Shown: positions 26,262 to 37,146 of the stretch, in pieces
Layout of the letters: every line of letters starts with the position of its first letter
Numbering within the stretch: position 1 is the stretch's first letter
Origin: Protula sp. h YS-2021
Taxonomy: Eukaryota; Annelida; Polychaeta; Sabellida; Serpulidae
Length of the DNA: 64,000 bases
Reading direction: 5' to 3'
NCBI GenBank assembly: GCA_949752745.1
Contig: OX457031.1
Coordinates: forward strand, 124,001-188,000
Made by a program: the position numbers and the translations under genes
The notes under the pieces: model-generated
What the model saw: the letters and a program-made list of their open reading frames with translations, nothing else
What the model was told of the DNA's origin: nothing
The model's database searches: none

Positions 26262-26926
26262 GTAAAATTTCACAAGAAAATATTTAGGAAATACACATGG
26301 CTCCAACCCTTACAAGATATAATTCGCAGACAGAATGGCCTAGAAAAAATTATCAAGTCCTAATTTGGTCAATTATTGGCCGATTTCAACAATAATACGA
26401 AAAGGCATATCTGCAATGTATATATATTTCAACGGTATGAGGTTTCAGAAGAATGTTCTTTGTAGATTTAGAGAACTGTCCCGGACAAAACTCAACTTGT
26501 ATGCTAAGTGAATGCATATATTTTATCAATTTCTAGCAACTCATATTTTGTTCCATTTTTGGCCGATTTCAACAATAATACGAAAAGACACATCTGCAAT
26601 ATATATACTTCCACTATGCAAGGCAACAAAGGCATGTGCCTAATAGCTTTCGAGAACTGTCGCGGACAAAACTCTATCTCTATACTAAGTGAACGCATAA
26701 ATTTTGTCAAGTTTTAACAAGTCATAATTTGGTCAATTTTTGGTCGATTTCAACAATAATATGAAAAGGCATATTTGTAATATGCATATTTTCAATGTGC
26801 AGGGTAACAAAATCATACACCATATCGTTGCGGAAACCTGGCGTGGACAAACTTTACAAAAAGAAATTTTGACGGACAGAAGGTAACTTATTAGGCCCCT
26901 CCCATTTCAGGGGTTGGGGCCTAATA
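26262..26926 (+). mobile_element. Insertion in the satellite, tandem core with palindromic 3' end
   Basis: The satellite phrase is interrupted after GGCCGGTGTAAA and resumes at 26926 with TAAGCGTTAAT. Inside lie three units of about 185 bp with GGTCAATTTTTGG, CGATTTCAACAATAATACGA and AAAGGCATAT-TGCAATAT (about 26358, 26545 and 26730), then GACGGACAGAAGG. The last bases form the inverted repeat TTAGGCCCC...GGGGCCTAA (about 26890-26925). The left boundary is approximate. Confidence 0.6.
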
Positions 26927-27115
26927 AGCGTTAATGTAGGTTCTTATACGTTTTTATGCTTTGGGGACGTTTTGGTCTATATTCATTTAGGGATCTTATG
27001 GCAAGGGAGCACTATGAACGGGGATATTATGACGGGCTACTTTATATCCTCGGACCTTATCGCCGGGACGTTTTGTCCTGGATTCAACAACGACCAATGG
27101 CTATACGTGAAGTGA
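26926..27115. repeat. ~115-bp satellite, continuation
   Basis: Same phrases as the array before the insertion (GGGGACGTTTTGG, TATTCATTTAGGGATCTTATGG). Confidence 0.8.
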
Positions 27116-27559
27116 GCGGAGAAACTATTTCACAACTGCTAAGTTCAACGTAACTTGTGGCAAATTTTGCACAATTTGTTATTTTGTCACTTTTTTTCGC
27201 CTATTTTAACAATAACACTACGATGCATATCCACAATATATTAATTTGCACGGCATAAAAAAAAAAAAAAAGAATCGTACCTCGCACAGGTTGTGAGAAT
27301 TTGCGCGGACAAAAGCATGTGTTACCGGCTGATAGACAGACAGACGGACACGCGCATAACTATGTCCCTCGTTTACATGAGGGGGGGGGGGGATTCTGGC
27401 GGATTGAAAAAGAAATCTGGGGAACAATTGTTCAAAGTCTGAACGAACGGTACAGAATTGTGGAAGAAGAAACATTTTGAAAATTGACTACTAAATTTTG
27501 TTAAATGCCCCTCTTAACCAATCTTTGGTGGATGGCCAAAAACATAGGCATCCGACATG

Positions 27560-28245
27560 CAGAGCTCTCAGCCAATAGCGGTTACATCATTGTGGTCCAG
27601 TTACTCTTTTGAAATACCGCCCGGAAAAAAAAAACAATACACAAGATGAAACGGATGGAGCGACGGACGGGTCCTTGCACATATATACTAGATATACGTT
27701 CTTCCTGTGAGGTTTGGTTAAGATCTGATGAACAGTTTTTGAGATATCGCCCGGACAAGAAAAAGAATTAAAATGCGACGGGCGGACAGACGAACGGACA
27801 TGGGACAAATTGAGCGCCCCGTCGCACATCTTCACTTCATATACTTCCTTCCTGTCAGGTTTGGTGATGATCCGATGAATACCTTGAGATATCGCCCAGA
27901 CAAGTAAAAAGTTTAAAGTGCGACGGATGGACAGACGGACGGACAAGAGACAAATTGCACCCCCCCCCCCCCCGTTACACATCTCTACTATATATTTCCT
28001 TCGTGTAAGGTTTGGTGAGAATCCGATGAATAGTTTTTGAGATATCACCCGGACAAGAAAAAAAAAGGTTAAGTGCGACGGACAGATGGACTGACACCGG
28101 ATAAATTGAACCAACCGTCACGCATCTATATTATGCATAATTTCTTCCTGTAAGGTTTTGAGAAGATCCGATGAATAGATTTTGAGATATCGCCCGGACA
28201 AATAAGAGTTTACGAACAGACAGACCGATAGTAAGAGCATTCAGT
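27560..28245. repeat. ~150-bp tandem repeat, each unit ending in GACGGACAGACGG
   Basis: Four units begin at about 27678, 27825, 27977 and 28120. Each has CACAT-T-TACTA-ATA, CTTCCTGT-AGGTTTGG and GATCCGATGAATA, then TTTGAGATATCGCCCGGACA, a lysine-codon-like A run, and GCGACGG-CGGACAGACGGACGG. The 175-codon ORF on the - strand across it is a by-product. Confidence 0.85.
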
Positions 28246-28799
28246 CAACATTGGCCGAGGGTTAATAACCCATACCTACTAAGTTCCTAAAAGCAAGTTC
28301 AATTTATGCACAAGCGAAACGAAAAAGATGGTAACTACGATGAACGGAAAAGTGAACTTTGCAGTGTAAGAAGAAAAAATAGAAATGATGGGAGAAACGG
28401 GCAAAAATTAAAAAAATAAATAAATAAATAAATTTGCCAGAAATATATTCACATGTTGGCTATGAAAAAGAATAAATAATGGGTAAAAGAAAGTTATAAT
28501 TCTGATTTTTATCGCTAATATATATTTTTTTCTCAACATATTTGCACTCGAAACAACTCCTCCATCGGCAAGATCCGAAAGTACGAACTTTTTCAGAACT
28601 AATATTAAGATTGTTCTAGTATATATATATTGCGTTACTGGACAAAAGTTCAATTTTACCTTTCGACCGATTTTGCCTTGCTCACCTCTGAATAAGCTAA
28701 TTCGCACTTTGATTTTTGTCAAAAACGTTTTGCTTTTGGCTGAATTCAGTTGGGATAAGGATATAAAAAACAAGTTAGTATTTGTGAAACACAAGCAGG

Positions 28800-28908
28800 C
28801 CCCAACCCCCCCCCCCCCCCAAATTCATAGGGGTATAAAGCGATGACGGACAGACGGACGGACACCCCAAACCTATAGGCCCCAATCCGAAGGGTTGGGG
28901 CCTAAAAA
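28800..28908 (+). repeat. Element tail: GGACAGACGGACGGACA plus perfect palindrome
   Basis: A poly-C tract is followed by GACGGACAGACGGACGGACA and the inverted repeat TAGGCCCCAA-TCCGAAGGG-TTGGGGCCTA (about 28876-28905). It has the same plan as the tails at 20430, 23313, 24542 and 26890. Confidence 0.7.
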
Positions 28909-28965
28909 TTCCATTTTGCTAGAAACATATTCACATGCTGGTTATTAAATTAAGGGACTGAATAA

Positions 28966-29328
28966 GGTGACATGGCACAGTGCCGACACTGAATAGTGCC
29001 GATACTGCATAATGCCGACACCGCAAAATGTCGACAATGCATAGTACCAAACCTTTTTTTGATATTGTTAGGTCACTGTGTTGTTTACGCAAGGTAAGTT
29101 TTTACGTCATTTCACTATTACGTCAATCACATTTCAAATGTGGTCGATGCCTATACAGGAGCGCTGAATGCGGAGACCGCTCAAGAACGGGAGAGGACGA
29201 GATTTCCTAGGCTCAGCGTTCCATGGAAAATTGTTGATAGATTTTACAGGGTTTCACTTTTAAATTCGTCTATAAATAGTAATTTCTTCATAAAGAACAA
29301 TGCTGTTCACAAGATTAATAGTAAGTAG

Positions 29329-29361
<33 letters not shown>

Positions 29362-29680
29362 GGTAAATAAAATTAGTTACCATATTCGTTTGTTCTTTTT
29401 GTTTTTTTTTTTTCTTGTGAACAAATTAAGTACCTGTTCGAAATAATTCATTTCAGCTGTAGACAAGAATGATATATCGGGGCACATAGAGCGTCGACCA
29501 GCAGACTAGTGGTCGCTAAACGACGTCGTTTCGACTGATCTCCCTCGAAGCAACGTCGGAGCTACTCCTTAGTGGCCAAATGTTTGCTGGGTAAGAGCAG
29601 TGTACACGGTAAAAAAGAAAATGTAGTTACGGCATTATGCAGTGTCGGCACTATGCAGTTCGGCACTATGCCACGCAACC
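28966..29680. mobile_element. MITE with 50-bp TIRs and a perfect 9-bp target duplication
   Basis: The left end GGTGACATGGCACAGTGCCG (28966 onward) and the reverse complement of the right end GGTTGCGTGGCATAGTGCCG (to 29680) match for about 50 bp, through ACTGCATAATGCC. ACTGAATAA flanks both sides (28957-28965 and 29681-29689) without a mismatch. The TIR itself contains two or three AGTGCCGACACTG-like subrepeats. The interior has T runs and no transposase. A 9-bp duplication and GG ends point to Mutator-like or Merlin elements. Confidence 0.85.
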
Positions 29681-30094
29681 ACTGAATAATATGTAAAATA
29701 GTTTTTAAAAGATCATATGATGGCTTTATAAATTTGTAAGTGTGCATGTTGAAAGAAATTAGATTTTTTTTATGTTTTCCCTTATCATTTCTTTATGATT
29801 TATACCAAAAAAAATCCAGTCGAAACAACATCTCCAATGGAAAGACACGAAAATGCGAATTTGCTTATTTTTGAGATACAACCCGGGCGCCATGCAGACG
29901 AGCGGACAAACTCATTACTGTTTTTGTCGTCGTCGTCGTCGGGATACGCTTCCAGAGCAAAGCTCTATAAGTTTTTATACGGAGTCTCTCGACCTAGTAT
30001 GGTTTTGTGTTATTTTTTGGCTTGTGAGATTGAGTAGATTCCTTTATTTTGTAGATCACGTTTTATCGTTGACAGGTATTTTTTTTTTTTTTTT

Positions 30095-30500
30095 TTCTAC
30101 CTGGAGGTCTTTTTACGGTTTCAGTTGCTTCTTTAAGAGCTCTACTTGCTGGTGTAGTTTCAGGTAATCTACAGACGTGTCCAAATAAATTCCAGCGACG
30201 TTTTCTGATCAGAATTGGTCTTGGCATTTAGTGAGACCCCACACTTCACTGTTGTATAAGAAAATTTATTCGATTAATGCGTTGACGACGCGGATCTTGA
30301 CATCTAGATTTAGTTGTTTCGAGATTAATACAGTTTTCAGCTTATTAAAGGCATTATTCGCTACTGTTTTTCTTCTTTTGATGTCTTCTTCTGTTCCAAG
30401 TAAACTGCCCACTAGTTTACAGCTTTTCCACTCGATGCTACCTTCTTTGCAAACAGTGTATTTTTTCTGTTTTACTGTCATTTATTGGCAGATTTCTGTT
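30095..30500 (-). pseudogene. LINE reverse-transcriptase C-terminal fragment
   Basis: Read on the - strand, 30481-30266 gives EWKSCKLVGSLLGTEEDI then KRRKTVANNAFNKLKTVL. This is the conserved part after the RT palm in non-LTR elements. It is followed in other frames by FLYNSEVWGL and RRWNLFGHVCRLPETTPA down to about 30100. Two or more frameshifts and a stop break it. It belongs to a different LINE group from the copies at 8.1 and 53.5 kb. Confidence 0.75.
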
Positions 30501-30559
30501 TTTGAGTGATTTTGTAGTTTCGTTTTTAATTTTATTTTCCTCCGTTACAAAGGGATATT

Positions 30560-32079
30560 ATTTTTTTTTTTTTTTGTTTACAACTTATATGTTTGTCTGT
30601 ACCTGGTGTGCAGAGATTATACACTACCATTAACGTTTTTTACGCAAATGTTTGGGCGATAATATCAGGTGGAAAATTCCAAATGAAATTGACACCTAAC
30701 AACTATGAAAGGGACATCTAACATATCAAATAACAATAATTAAATGCCGAACCATTCCACATGAACATATCGCCGTAGATTCCGCATAGAGTTACGTGTT
30801 TAAACTGTTCACTTCCTAAAATGACATGCATCGCGTGTCATTTCGCACAAGAACATCCAACAAATAACTGATGAGTAGAAAAAGAGGATGCCAGTATTTC
30901 ATGTGCAAAAAAAATATCGTTATAAAAAAGCTGACCTCTTGTTTGATAAACATAGAGCGTAAGACTAAATGCATCATTGCCGAAAGAAGAATGAGTTTAT
31001 TTATTATAAGTTTTTTTAAATTTACTTCTTAACTGAAAATTGAAACATATGTGATGTTGAAAGTAGCATAAAATATCATCTTTTGTGGATAAGGTCACCG
31101 AATTTTGGCAAAATACAAAACATGGCGTTTATTATTCATTGCTTCTGGGTATTAGATATAAATTGTTAAATAAGAAATAAAGAGCGGAAAGCACATGGTT
31201 ACCGAAATAAATTAAATTATTCAGCGAGAAATTATAAAATAACGTTTATTTTTAATGGCACTAGGAATTATATTAGCTATATTTTAAAACATTTCCGCAC
31301 ATCTTTGTCGGTTCATTTTGTTGTCCAACTGGATTTAATCATAGAACAATTCTTTTGGTGGAAGAAACGGTTCCGTGCCTTCCTGCTACAAAAAGTCAAA
31401 TCCGGAAAGGAAGAAATATAGGCGAGAAAAATTATTGATTTTCATATTTGTTTTTATTTGATTAATTGTTTAACCAAATTATGTAATAATATAGAGTTAA
31501 TGACAAGAGATGTTTAAAGCATAAGTTTTATAACAACGCACAGACCCAACCTCCGAAGAGGTTGACTGTTAAACAACAGCACATGCATTGTCACAATGAA
31601 AGCTGTTGTTAACGTAAACAGTCAAAGTAGCGTGTAAAATATCCAAAACGGATACGTTACCCGTGTGTAGTGCTTTTATATCACAGCTAAGGACTTAATG
31701 TCTACGCGAATTCCCTTTGCGGATTAGGAAAATGGGTGTGTCACGGTTCCGGATATCCCTCTCCCCGAGAGAGTTACCTGTAGCTAGTTGCCTCGTCGCG
31801 TTATCTATCAGCGGGTTCAGTTTTTTTTTTGTTTTTTTTTTTGGTTTCTGTTCTTTTTTTTTTTTTTTTTGTTTTCCTGCGAGATTTACAAGACACCACT
31901 TTTTGGGGGGATACACATGACAAAGTGCAAACGTAGATATAGATATACATTGTTGCTTGTGTTTGAAAACCGGTTTTAAATATCACAAATAAATTGTTTC
32001 GCATCCTGATAAAGTTTTTGATATCTTATCGAAAAATCATGACGGAGAAAATCAACGTTTAATACATTTACCTTGTATG

Positions 32080-32080
<1 letters not shown>
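30560..32080. other. AT-rich intergenic DNA, nothing recognised
   Basis: No exon-like stretch or TIR was found. A segment at about 31540-31620 (CCTCCGAAGAGGTTGACTGTTAAACAACAG-like) resembles 35245-35285, so it is probably a dispersed repeat. T runs at 31818-31870 give false ORFs. Confidence 0.5.
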
Positions 32081-32555
<475 letters not shown>

Positions 32556-33313
32556 TGGACCATCGAATTATTTTCAGTCGTCGTGTCTCCCTGCCTTTCT
32601 CCTCTCACTTTGATCTGCTGGTTCAACAGATATCAGTAATACGTAAAACATGTTCACTGTGTATAATGTGTGTTATTTCAATTTACAGAAGATCTGAACA
32701 AAGAAGAGAGGTAACTTGTGAAAGACAGCTCAGCTGGAAGAAAAAGATTGCATCACGGTGAAAGGTTCGCGATCAGATTTGGTTCAAATATTTTACATGA
32801 CCAGACTAATTTCAGACTAAACTGGTATTGTAAAATGAAACAAAATGAAGCTAAATGATTTTTTAGTCGTTTAAAATAATTAACTTGGTTACATTTTTTT
32901 TTTAATTTGTAAAATTATGCGTTGCTGGCCATTTTTGAAGTTGTAATTGTAAAATTACGAATTAAAAAAAAATATAAATAAAATAAAAAAATAAATAAAT
33001 AAAAAAAAATCATAGCTAATCTCTCAGTTGTTATGTTTTAAATTAATTCTCACGTCCGGACCTTGGAGGGAGTTGAAAACCCGTGATCAACGCCAGAGGC
33101 TGATACCTGTCACCCCCTCCCCCATCCCCCACTGCCAAAGGACGCTATTTGCGTGTTTCGCCTCCTGTCTCCCCCTGTTAATGGAGGGGGGGGGGATGGT
33201 GTAATATCAAAATTCGTGTTACATGCTTTGTGATCTGTTTATCAACATGAAAAGGCGAAAACTCTGGAAGAATTGGTGTTGTCCAAGACTTCGCCATGGA
33301 ATCTAGATTACAG

Positions 33314-33412
33314 CTGGAGCAACGAGACCAGATCACTTTGGAAGATCACCGTGAACGCGCCCTCGCTCATTTAGATGAACGATTTATCTTGTCAAATTTT
33401 AAAACACTGCGC
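33314..33412 (+). CDS. LRRC43: LRRC43-like exon (pre-LRR)
   Basis: After the acceptor-like TAGATTACAG the frame reads LEQRDQITLEDH then RERALAHLDERFILSNFKTLR. The FKTLR end is the piece that precedes the first LRR in LRRC43. No GT donor follows directly, so the 3' boundary is uncertain; the frame closes at TAA 33428. Confidence 0.5.
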
Positions 33413-33713
33413 TTTTTGATTAAAAATTAAATGATATTTTTAAAAAGATCTGGCATTACATTTGACATGTGCTACACAGATGAATCTTAGAAAAAGAAAA
33501 GGTTGACTCAGTTGAGTGTAAAAAATGAAATAAATAAAAAAGTAAATATATAAATAATTAAAAATAAATGTGTAAATTGAAAAAAAAGCCAAATTCAAGC
33601 AGGGCATACACCAGCGCAAAATAATAAAATATAACTGATTTTCTTAAAGCAGCAGATAAAAAAGATTATCATTTCTCCCCGACTTAAGATTATTTTACCG
33701 TGACTGGTTGCAG

Positions 33714-33824
33714 GTGACTGGCGTGGACAGTAACTTCCTGTATTTCGTGAACCTGTAGGAGCTCACGCTTGCAGCAAACTACCTTGGAACTGTCAACTCC
33801 AAGCATATCTTCCCAAAATTGAAG
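33714..33824 (+). CDS. LRRC43: LRRC43-like LRR exon with in-frame stop
   Basis: The acceptor is GGTTGCAG. The reading is VTGVDSNFLYFVNL, stop (TAG 33756-33758), then ELTLAANYLGTVNSKHIFPKLK. The stop stands where an LRR has Glu or a similar residue before the L-x-L core (NLxEL), so a GAG-to-TAG change is the simplest reading. The exon ends AAG followed by GCAAGG, a GC-type donor. Splicing to 34108 joins LK to VLCANQIS without a frame change. Confidence 0.65.
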
Positions 33825-34107
33825 GCAAGGCCAGCGATGAAAAAAAGAAAAAAAAGAAAAAGACTGTTGCTCCTTTTGTGGTGTTGTACTAAAACTCGGA
33901 CATGGAAAAAAAGATCCGATCTGGATCAAGGTGTGGATTTAGTTTGAAAAAAAAAACCGATGTCCGCACAAATTTAAAAAAAAAGAAAAAAGTGTAATAG
34001 AAAGCAGGAAACTGGTTATAGAGACACCGTAGAAACCTTTGTTTTTGTTGCTAATGTACTTTGCATCTTTTTGTTTATGTTTTATCTTTACTATTTTTTT
34101 TTTTCAG

Positions 34108-34232
34108 GTCTTGTGTGCCAACCAGATCTCTAATTTAGCGGACTTGTGCATAGAGCCTCCCCCCCTCCTCCACCTCGGTCTGGGACACAACAAGTTACAC
34201 ATGATCGAGGACTACATCACTGGCATTTAATG
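34108..34232 (+). CDS. LRRC43: LRRC43-like LRR exon, first of three tandem copies
   Basis: The acceptor TTTTTTTTTCAG is followed by VLCANQISNLADLCIEPPP then LLHLGLGHNKLHMIEDYITGI. HLGLGHNKL is the most recognisable LRR core of this family. TAA at 34228-34230 stands where copies 2 and 3 both have TAC (Tyr), so the stop is private to this copy. A donor TG|GTAGCG follows at 34232/34233. Confidence 0.75.
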
Positions 34233-34289
34233 GTAGCGCTTTCCAGCCGTCCCCCTTCCGTCCCCCCCCCCCCCAAAAAAAAAAAAAAA

Positions 34290-34490
34290 ACTCATCTACT
34301 CATCTAGACCACAACAAGCTACACATGGTCGTTGATTATATCACAGGCACTTACTAGTAGCACTCCTCCCCCCCCCCCCCCCCCCACATACACATACACA
34401 GCTTCTCCCACTCATCCACCTCGGCCTAGGCCACAACAAGCTGTGTGTGAGCGATGATGTCGTCACAAGCATTTACTCATAACACTCCCC
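34290..34490 (+). pseudogene. Two decayed tandem copies of the HLGLGHNKL exon
   Basis: Copy 2 reads HNKLHMVVDYITGTY from 34310, then TAG. Copy 3 reads LLPLIHLGLGHNKL (core at 34432), then a diverged end and TAA. The three CAC codons of HNKL lie at 34186, 34310 and 34432, giving spacings of 124 and 122 bp. Poly-C/A tracts separate the copies and may have served as slippage or recombination sites. Confidence 0.75.
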
Positions 34491-34682
34491 TCACAATAAT
34501 TGGCACAATAATTACAATAAGAAAAAATGTTAAGCAAAAGCTAACAATTAGTATAATACTGGTGAGTAGCATTCTACCTTTTTCGCAACAAAGTAATTGA
34601 TACAAATTCTAACATTTGGCCGGTTTTGCATGGAAGTACAGTTTGCTTTAAACATATTGCTGCTTGGTGCCTGGCGTTACAG

Positions 34683-34759
34683 TTAGTGCTTGCGTACAAG
34701 GGCTATACGATTGACAGCCTGCGCAAGCTGGAAATCCTGGACGAGGCACAAATACAAAG
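34683..34759 (+). CDS. LRRC43: LRRC43-like exon (post-LRR cap)
   Basis: Acceptor GGCGTTACAG, donor CAAAG|GTCTGA. The 25 codons read LVLAYKGYTIDSL then RKLEILDEAQIQ, matching the family's conserved YYRG-TIDSL...L-VLD segment that caps the LRRs. No stop or frameshift is present. The LRR expected between this exon and 34232 was not found. Confidence 0.75.
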
Positions 34760-35019
34760 GTCTGACCAAAAGGAAAGCTAAGAAGTCGCGTCGATATGGG
34801 AATAAGGTTCATATAGCGGCATCGATATGGTGAGAGGACAGATGGCATTATTTTATTGCATTTACCGACAAATGTAAATGATACAAAAGTCCCCCCCCCC
34901 CCAAAAAAAATATATATATATATATATGCAGAAGAAATATAAATAAATAAATGAAGCGGCTGCTTTGTCCATAAGCATCAATAGTTGTGCTAAATTTTTT
35001 GGCGTATATCAGTCATATA

Positions 35020-35290
35020 CCTTTTTTTTTTTTTTTTTTTTCTTGTAGTGCTCCCATAATGAGTATTATTTTCGCGGAATCCCCCATTGCATCTGCGGAG
35101 TAAAAAGGTATTATACACAACAGACCGAACAGCCGTATAGGTTTGAATTTATTTAAAAAGTGGTTGCTCTCTTTTATAAGTACTATTTTTCGCGGAATCA
35201 CTAGTGTGTCTGCGGAGTAAAAAGTTGCCATACACAAGAGTTTGCACCGCCAAAGAGGTTGGCTGTTGAATAACTCGTTGCTATCAAAAT
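35020..35290. repeat. Intronic direct repeat (~120 bp, two copies)
   Basis: TTTCGCGGAATC...TGTCTGCGGAGTAAAAAG occurs at about 35070-35108 and 35189-35224, each followed by a TACACA-GA phrase. Function unknown; probably a relic of tandem duplication. Confidence 0.6.
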
Positions 35291-35351
35291 GAGTGACAAT
35301 AACAAAGTTAAAAGGTAGACCAAAGGGGATAAGTTTTATGTCATATGTGAA

Positions 35352-35353
<2 letters not shown>

Positions 35354-35426
<73 letters not shown>

Positions 35427-35450
35427 GTTATTGTTATTGTTATTATTATA
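35354..35450. repeat. (ATT)n microsatellite
   Basis: About 30 ATT/GTT units. The poly-Asn ORF on the - strand is its shadow. Confidence 0.95.
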
Positions 35451-35928
35451 TGTTAAATAATTGTTCCACAAAGGTCTGTCCGTTATCCCTTTTGTCCAGG
35501 CCATATCTCCGTAACCGTTGTTTTGCAACGTCTGGTTAATTGTTGATTTCATCGAAAAATGTCGAAGTTATGGACTTTTAAAATGTTTGGACTTAGTCGT
35601 TTTCTTAGGGTACCTTTTTCCACGCCATATCTCCGTAACCATTGATCGCAGGCATGCCATACCTCGAATATATAATGTAGTTTTGCGCGGCGGGGGATGT
35701 GCACCCCATAAGCAAGCATATGTGTTATATGCATGGGACAAAGGTGTGAACACGTGGGACATGTCTGACGTAGGACAATATATGTGTTATCAATGCATAA
35801 TATGCATTGCAATAAAATCTTTGATTGTCTTGTTATAATAATAATAATTGTTATTACTAATATTGTTATTATTATTTTGTTCGCTTATTTATTTTTACAA
35901 TTGTGACTATTACGATTGATTGGTGCAG

Positions 35929-36169
35929 GGGAAGAGGATTCAGTGAGTGCGAGCCCGCATCGAGTCAGCCCACCAACGCAGCACCAAGCAGTCAACCGGA
36001 AGTGATGGCGGCAGGGGGTGACGAGTCGGTGCGGTTCCCCCCCCCCCCCCCCCACACACACACCCACATCAGCGTGCCCCTGCTGGTGCCACTACCGGAA
36101 GTGCCGCTAGCGTCCGTCAATTCGTCAATGAGTATGTGGGAGGAGGTGATATTGTTAGATTGGTGGCAG
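35929..36169 (+). CDS. LRRC43: LRRC43-like exon (acidic linker and MWEEVI segment)
   Basis: Acceptor ATTGGTGCAG, possible donor TGGCAG|GTGAAG. The frame starts GRGFSECEPASSQPTNAAPS, is interrupted by a C/CA tract (poly-Pro, poly-His/Thr reading), then gives VPLLVPLPEVPLASV and SMWEEVILLDWWQ. The W-EV-I block sits in the right place before the VPL-FL segment of the next exon. The C tract makes the frame uncertain. Confidence 0.5.
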
Positions 36170-36234
36170 GTGAAGAGAGGGGAAGGGGGGGGTGAGAGTA
36201 GGGGAAAAAAAGTACATTATGGAGCCAGTTTATG

Positions 36235-36470
36235 TGAGGACGATGGAGGGGGGATGAAGATGGAGGAGGATGAGGAGGGAGGAAGATGACGTGAGAGGAG
36301 GATGAGTGGGGAGGAGGATTGCGAGGGAGGAGAGTGATGTGGGAGGAGGATTACGAGGGAGGAGGGTGACGTGGGAGGAGGATTACGAGGGAGGAGGGTG
36401 ACTTGTGAGGAGGATTACGAGGGAGGAGGGTGACGTGGGAGGAGGATTACGAGGGAGGAAGATGCATATT
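36235..36470. repeat. ~36-bp GAGGA-rich minisatellite
   Basis: The unit GAGGAGGATTACGAGGGAGG then AGGGTGACGTGG is repeated about five times in the presumed intron after the 35929 exon. Confidence 0.9.
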
Positions 36471-36875
36471 AAGCTTAAACCGTTCGAGGCGTAAAAAGTC
36501 GTTGATTGCAACAACACACATGAATTGTTTTTCCCTGTGCTAAGGTTTATTTCCGTGACGATTTGCTGGGCATGAGGAATTTCCTGAAAAAAAAACGATG
36601 GACATTAGAGTGATGGAGGAAAAGGTAAAATGAGCTACGTTATTGAGTTTTACTATTAAATCAATGATTTAAAATTTAAAAAAAAAAAGAAGAAGAAAGT
36701 ACGAAAAAGTCAAGATGAGAAGCGTTGCCATGTTTATAGGTGTGTCAAACTGCAGGCAGTTGACGTGTGCGCGTTTGTGTGTATGTTTGTCTGGCTGCCT
36801 ATTTGTCTGCATGTGTTGTCTTACCGGAACCTGATGTATATTTGTCCGTCTGTCAGTCAGTGTGTCTGTCTGTAG

Positions 36876-37146
36876 GGGATTCGTATCCGGCAGAGCCAGA
36901 GCCAACGCCCCAGTCGAGTCCCGACCACAGCGAGAAAACTGTAGGCGGACAAATGGAGGCGGCGATGACTATAAAAGGAAAAGGAAAGGCGAACCGGAAG
37001 TTGAATTGCTGCCGCTGCCGCCGGAGTACCGCGAGTTGGCGAGTTTCCACGTGCCCCTCAGAGACTTCCTGGAGGGTGACGGCCAGTTTGTGTTTGTGGA
37101 GGGAGGAGAGCCCAAACGCCCTCCGTCCCCGCCAGCAAACATTTGA
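36876..37146 (+). CDS. LRRC43: LRRC43-like exon (FHVPLRDFLEGD segment)
   Basis: Acceptor CTGTCTGTAG. The first part reads DSYPAEPEPTPQSSPDHSEK in one frame. From about 36965 the good frame is another one: DDYKRKRKGEPEVELLPLPP, then EYRELASFHVPLRDFLEGDG and QFVFVEGGEP. The VPL-xFL-G...V-VVE pattern matches the family. A one-base frame change near 36955-36970 is therefore implied. A stop TGA at 37144 ends the frame unless the exon is spliced earlier (AGG|GTGACG at 37075 is a candidate donor). Confidence 0.65.

Noticed and set aside
27587..28114. 175-codon ORF on the - strand
   Set aside because: It follows the 150-bp tandem repeat and its GGACAGACGG tails; no protein-like conservation between units.
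35013..35552. Long ORF with poly-Asn on the - strand, and similar poly-Ile/Tyr/Ser/Met/His ORFs at 38269-39566, 40079-40564, 44329-44876 and 45962-46239
   Set aside because: They are translations of trinucleotide microsatellites; open in several frames at once and without flanking coding sequence.
36669..36905. ORFs around 36669-37050 on the - strand
   Set aside because: Antisense to the LRRC43-like exon and a GTCTGTCT-rich intron end.
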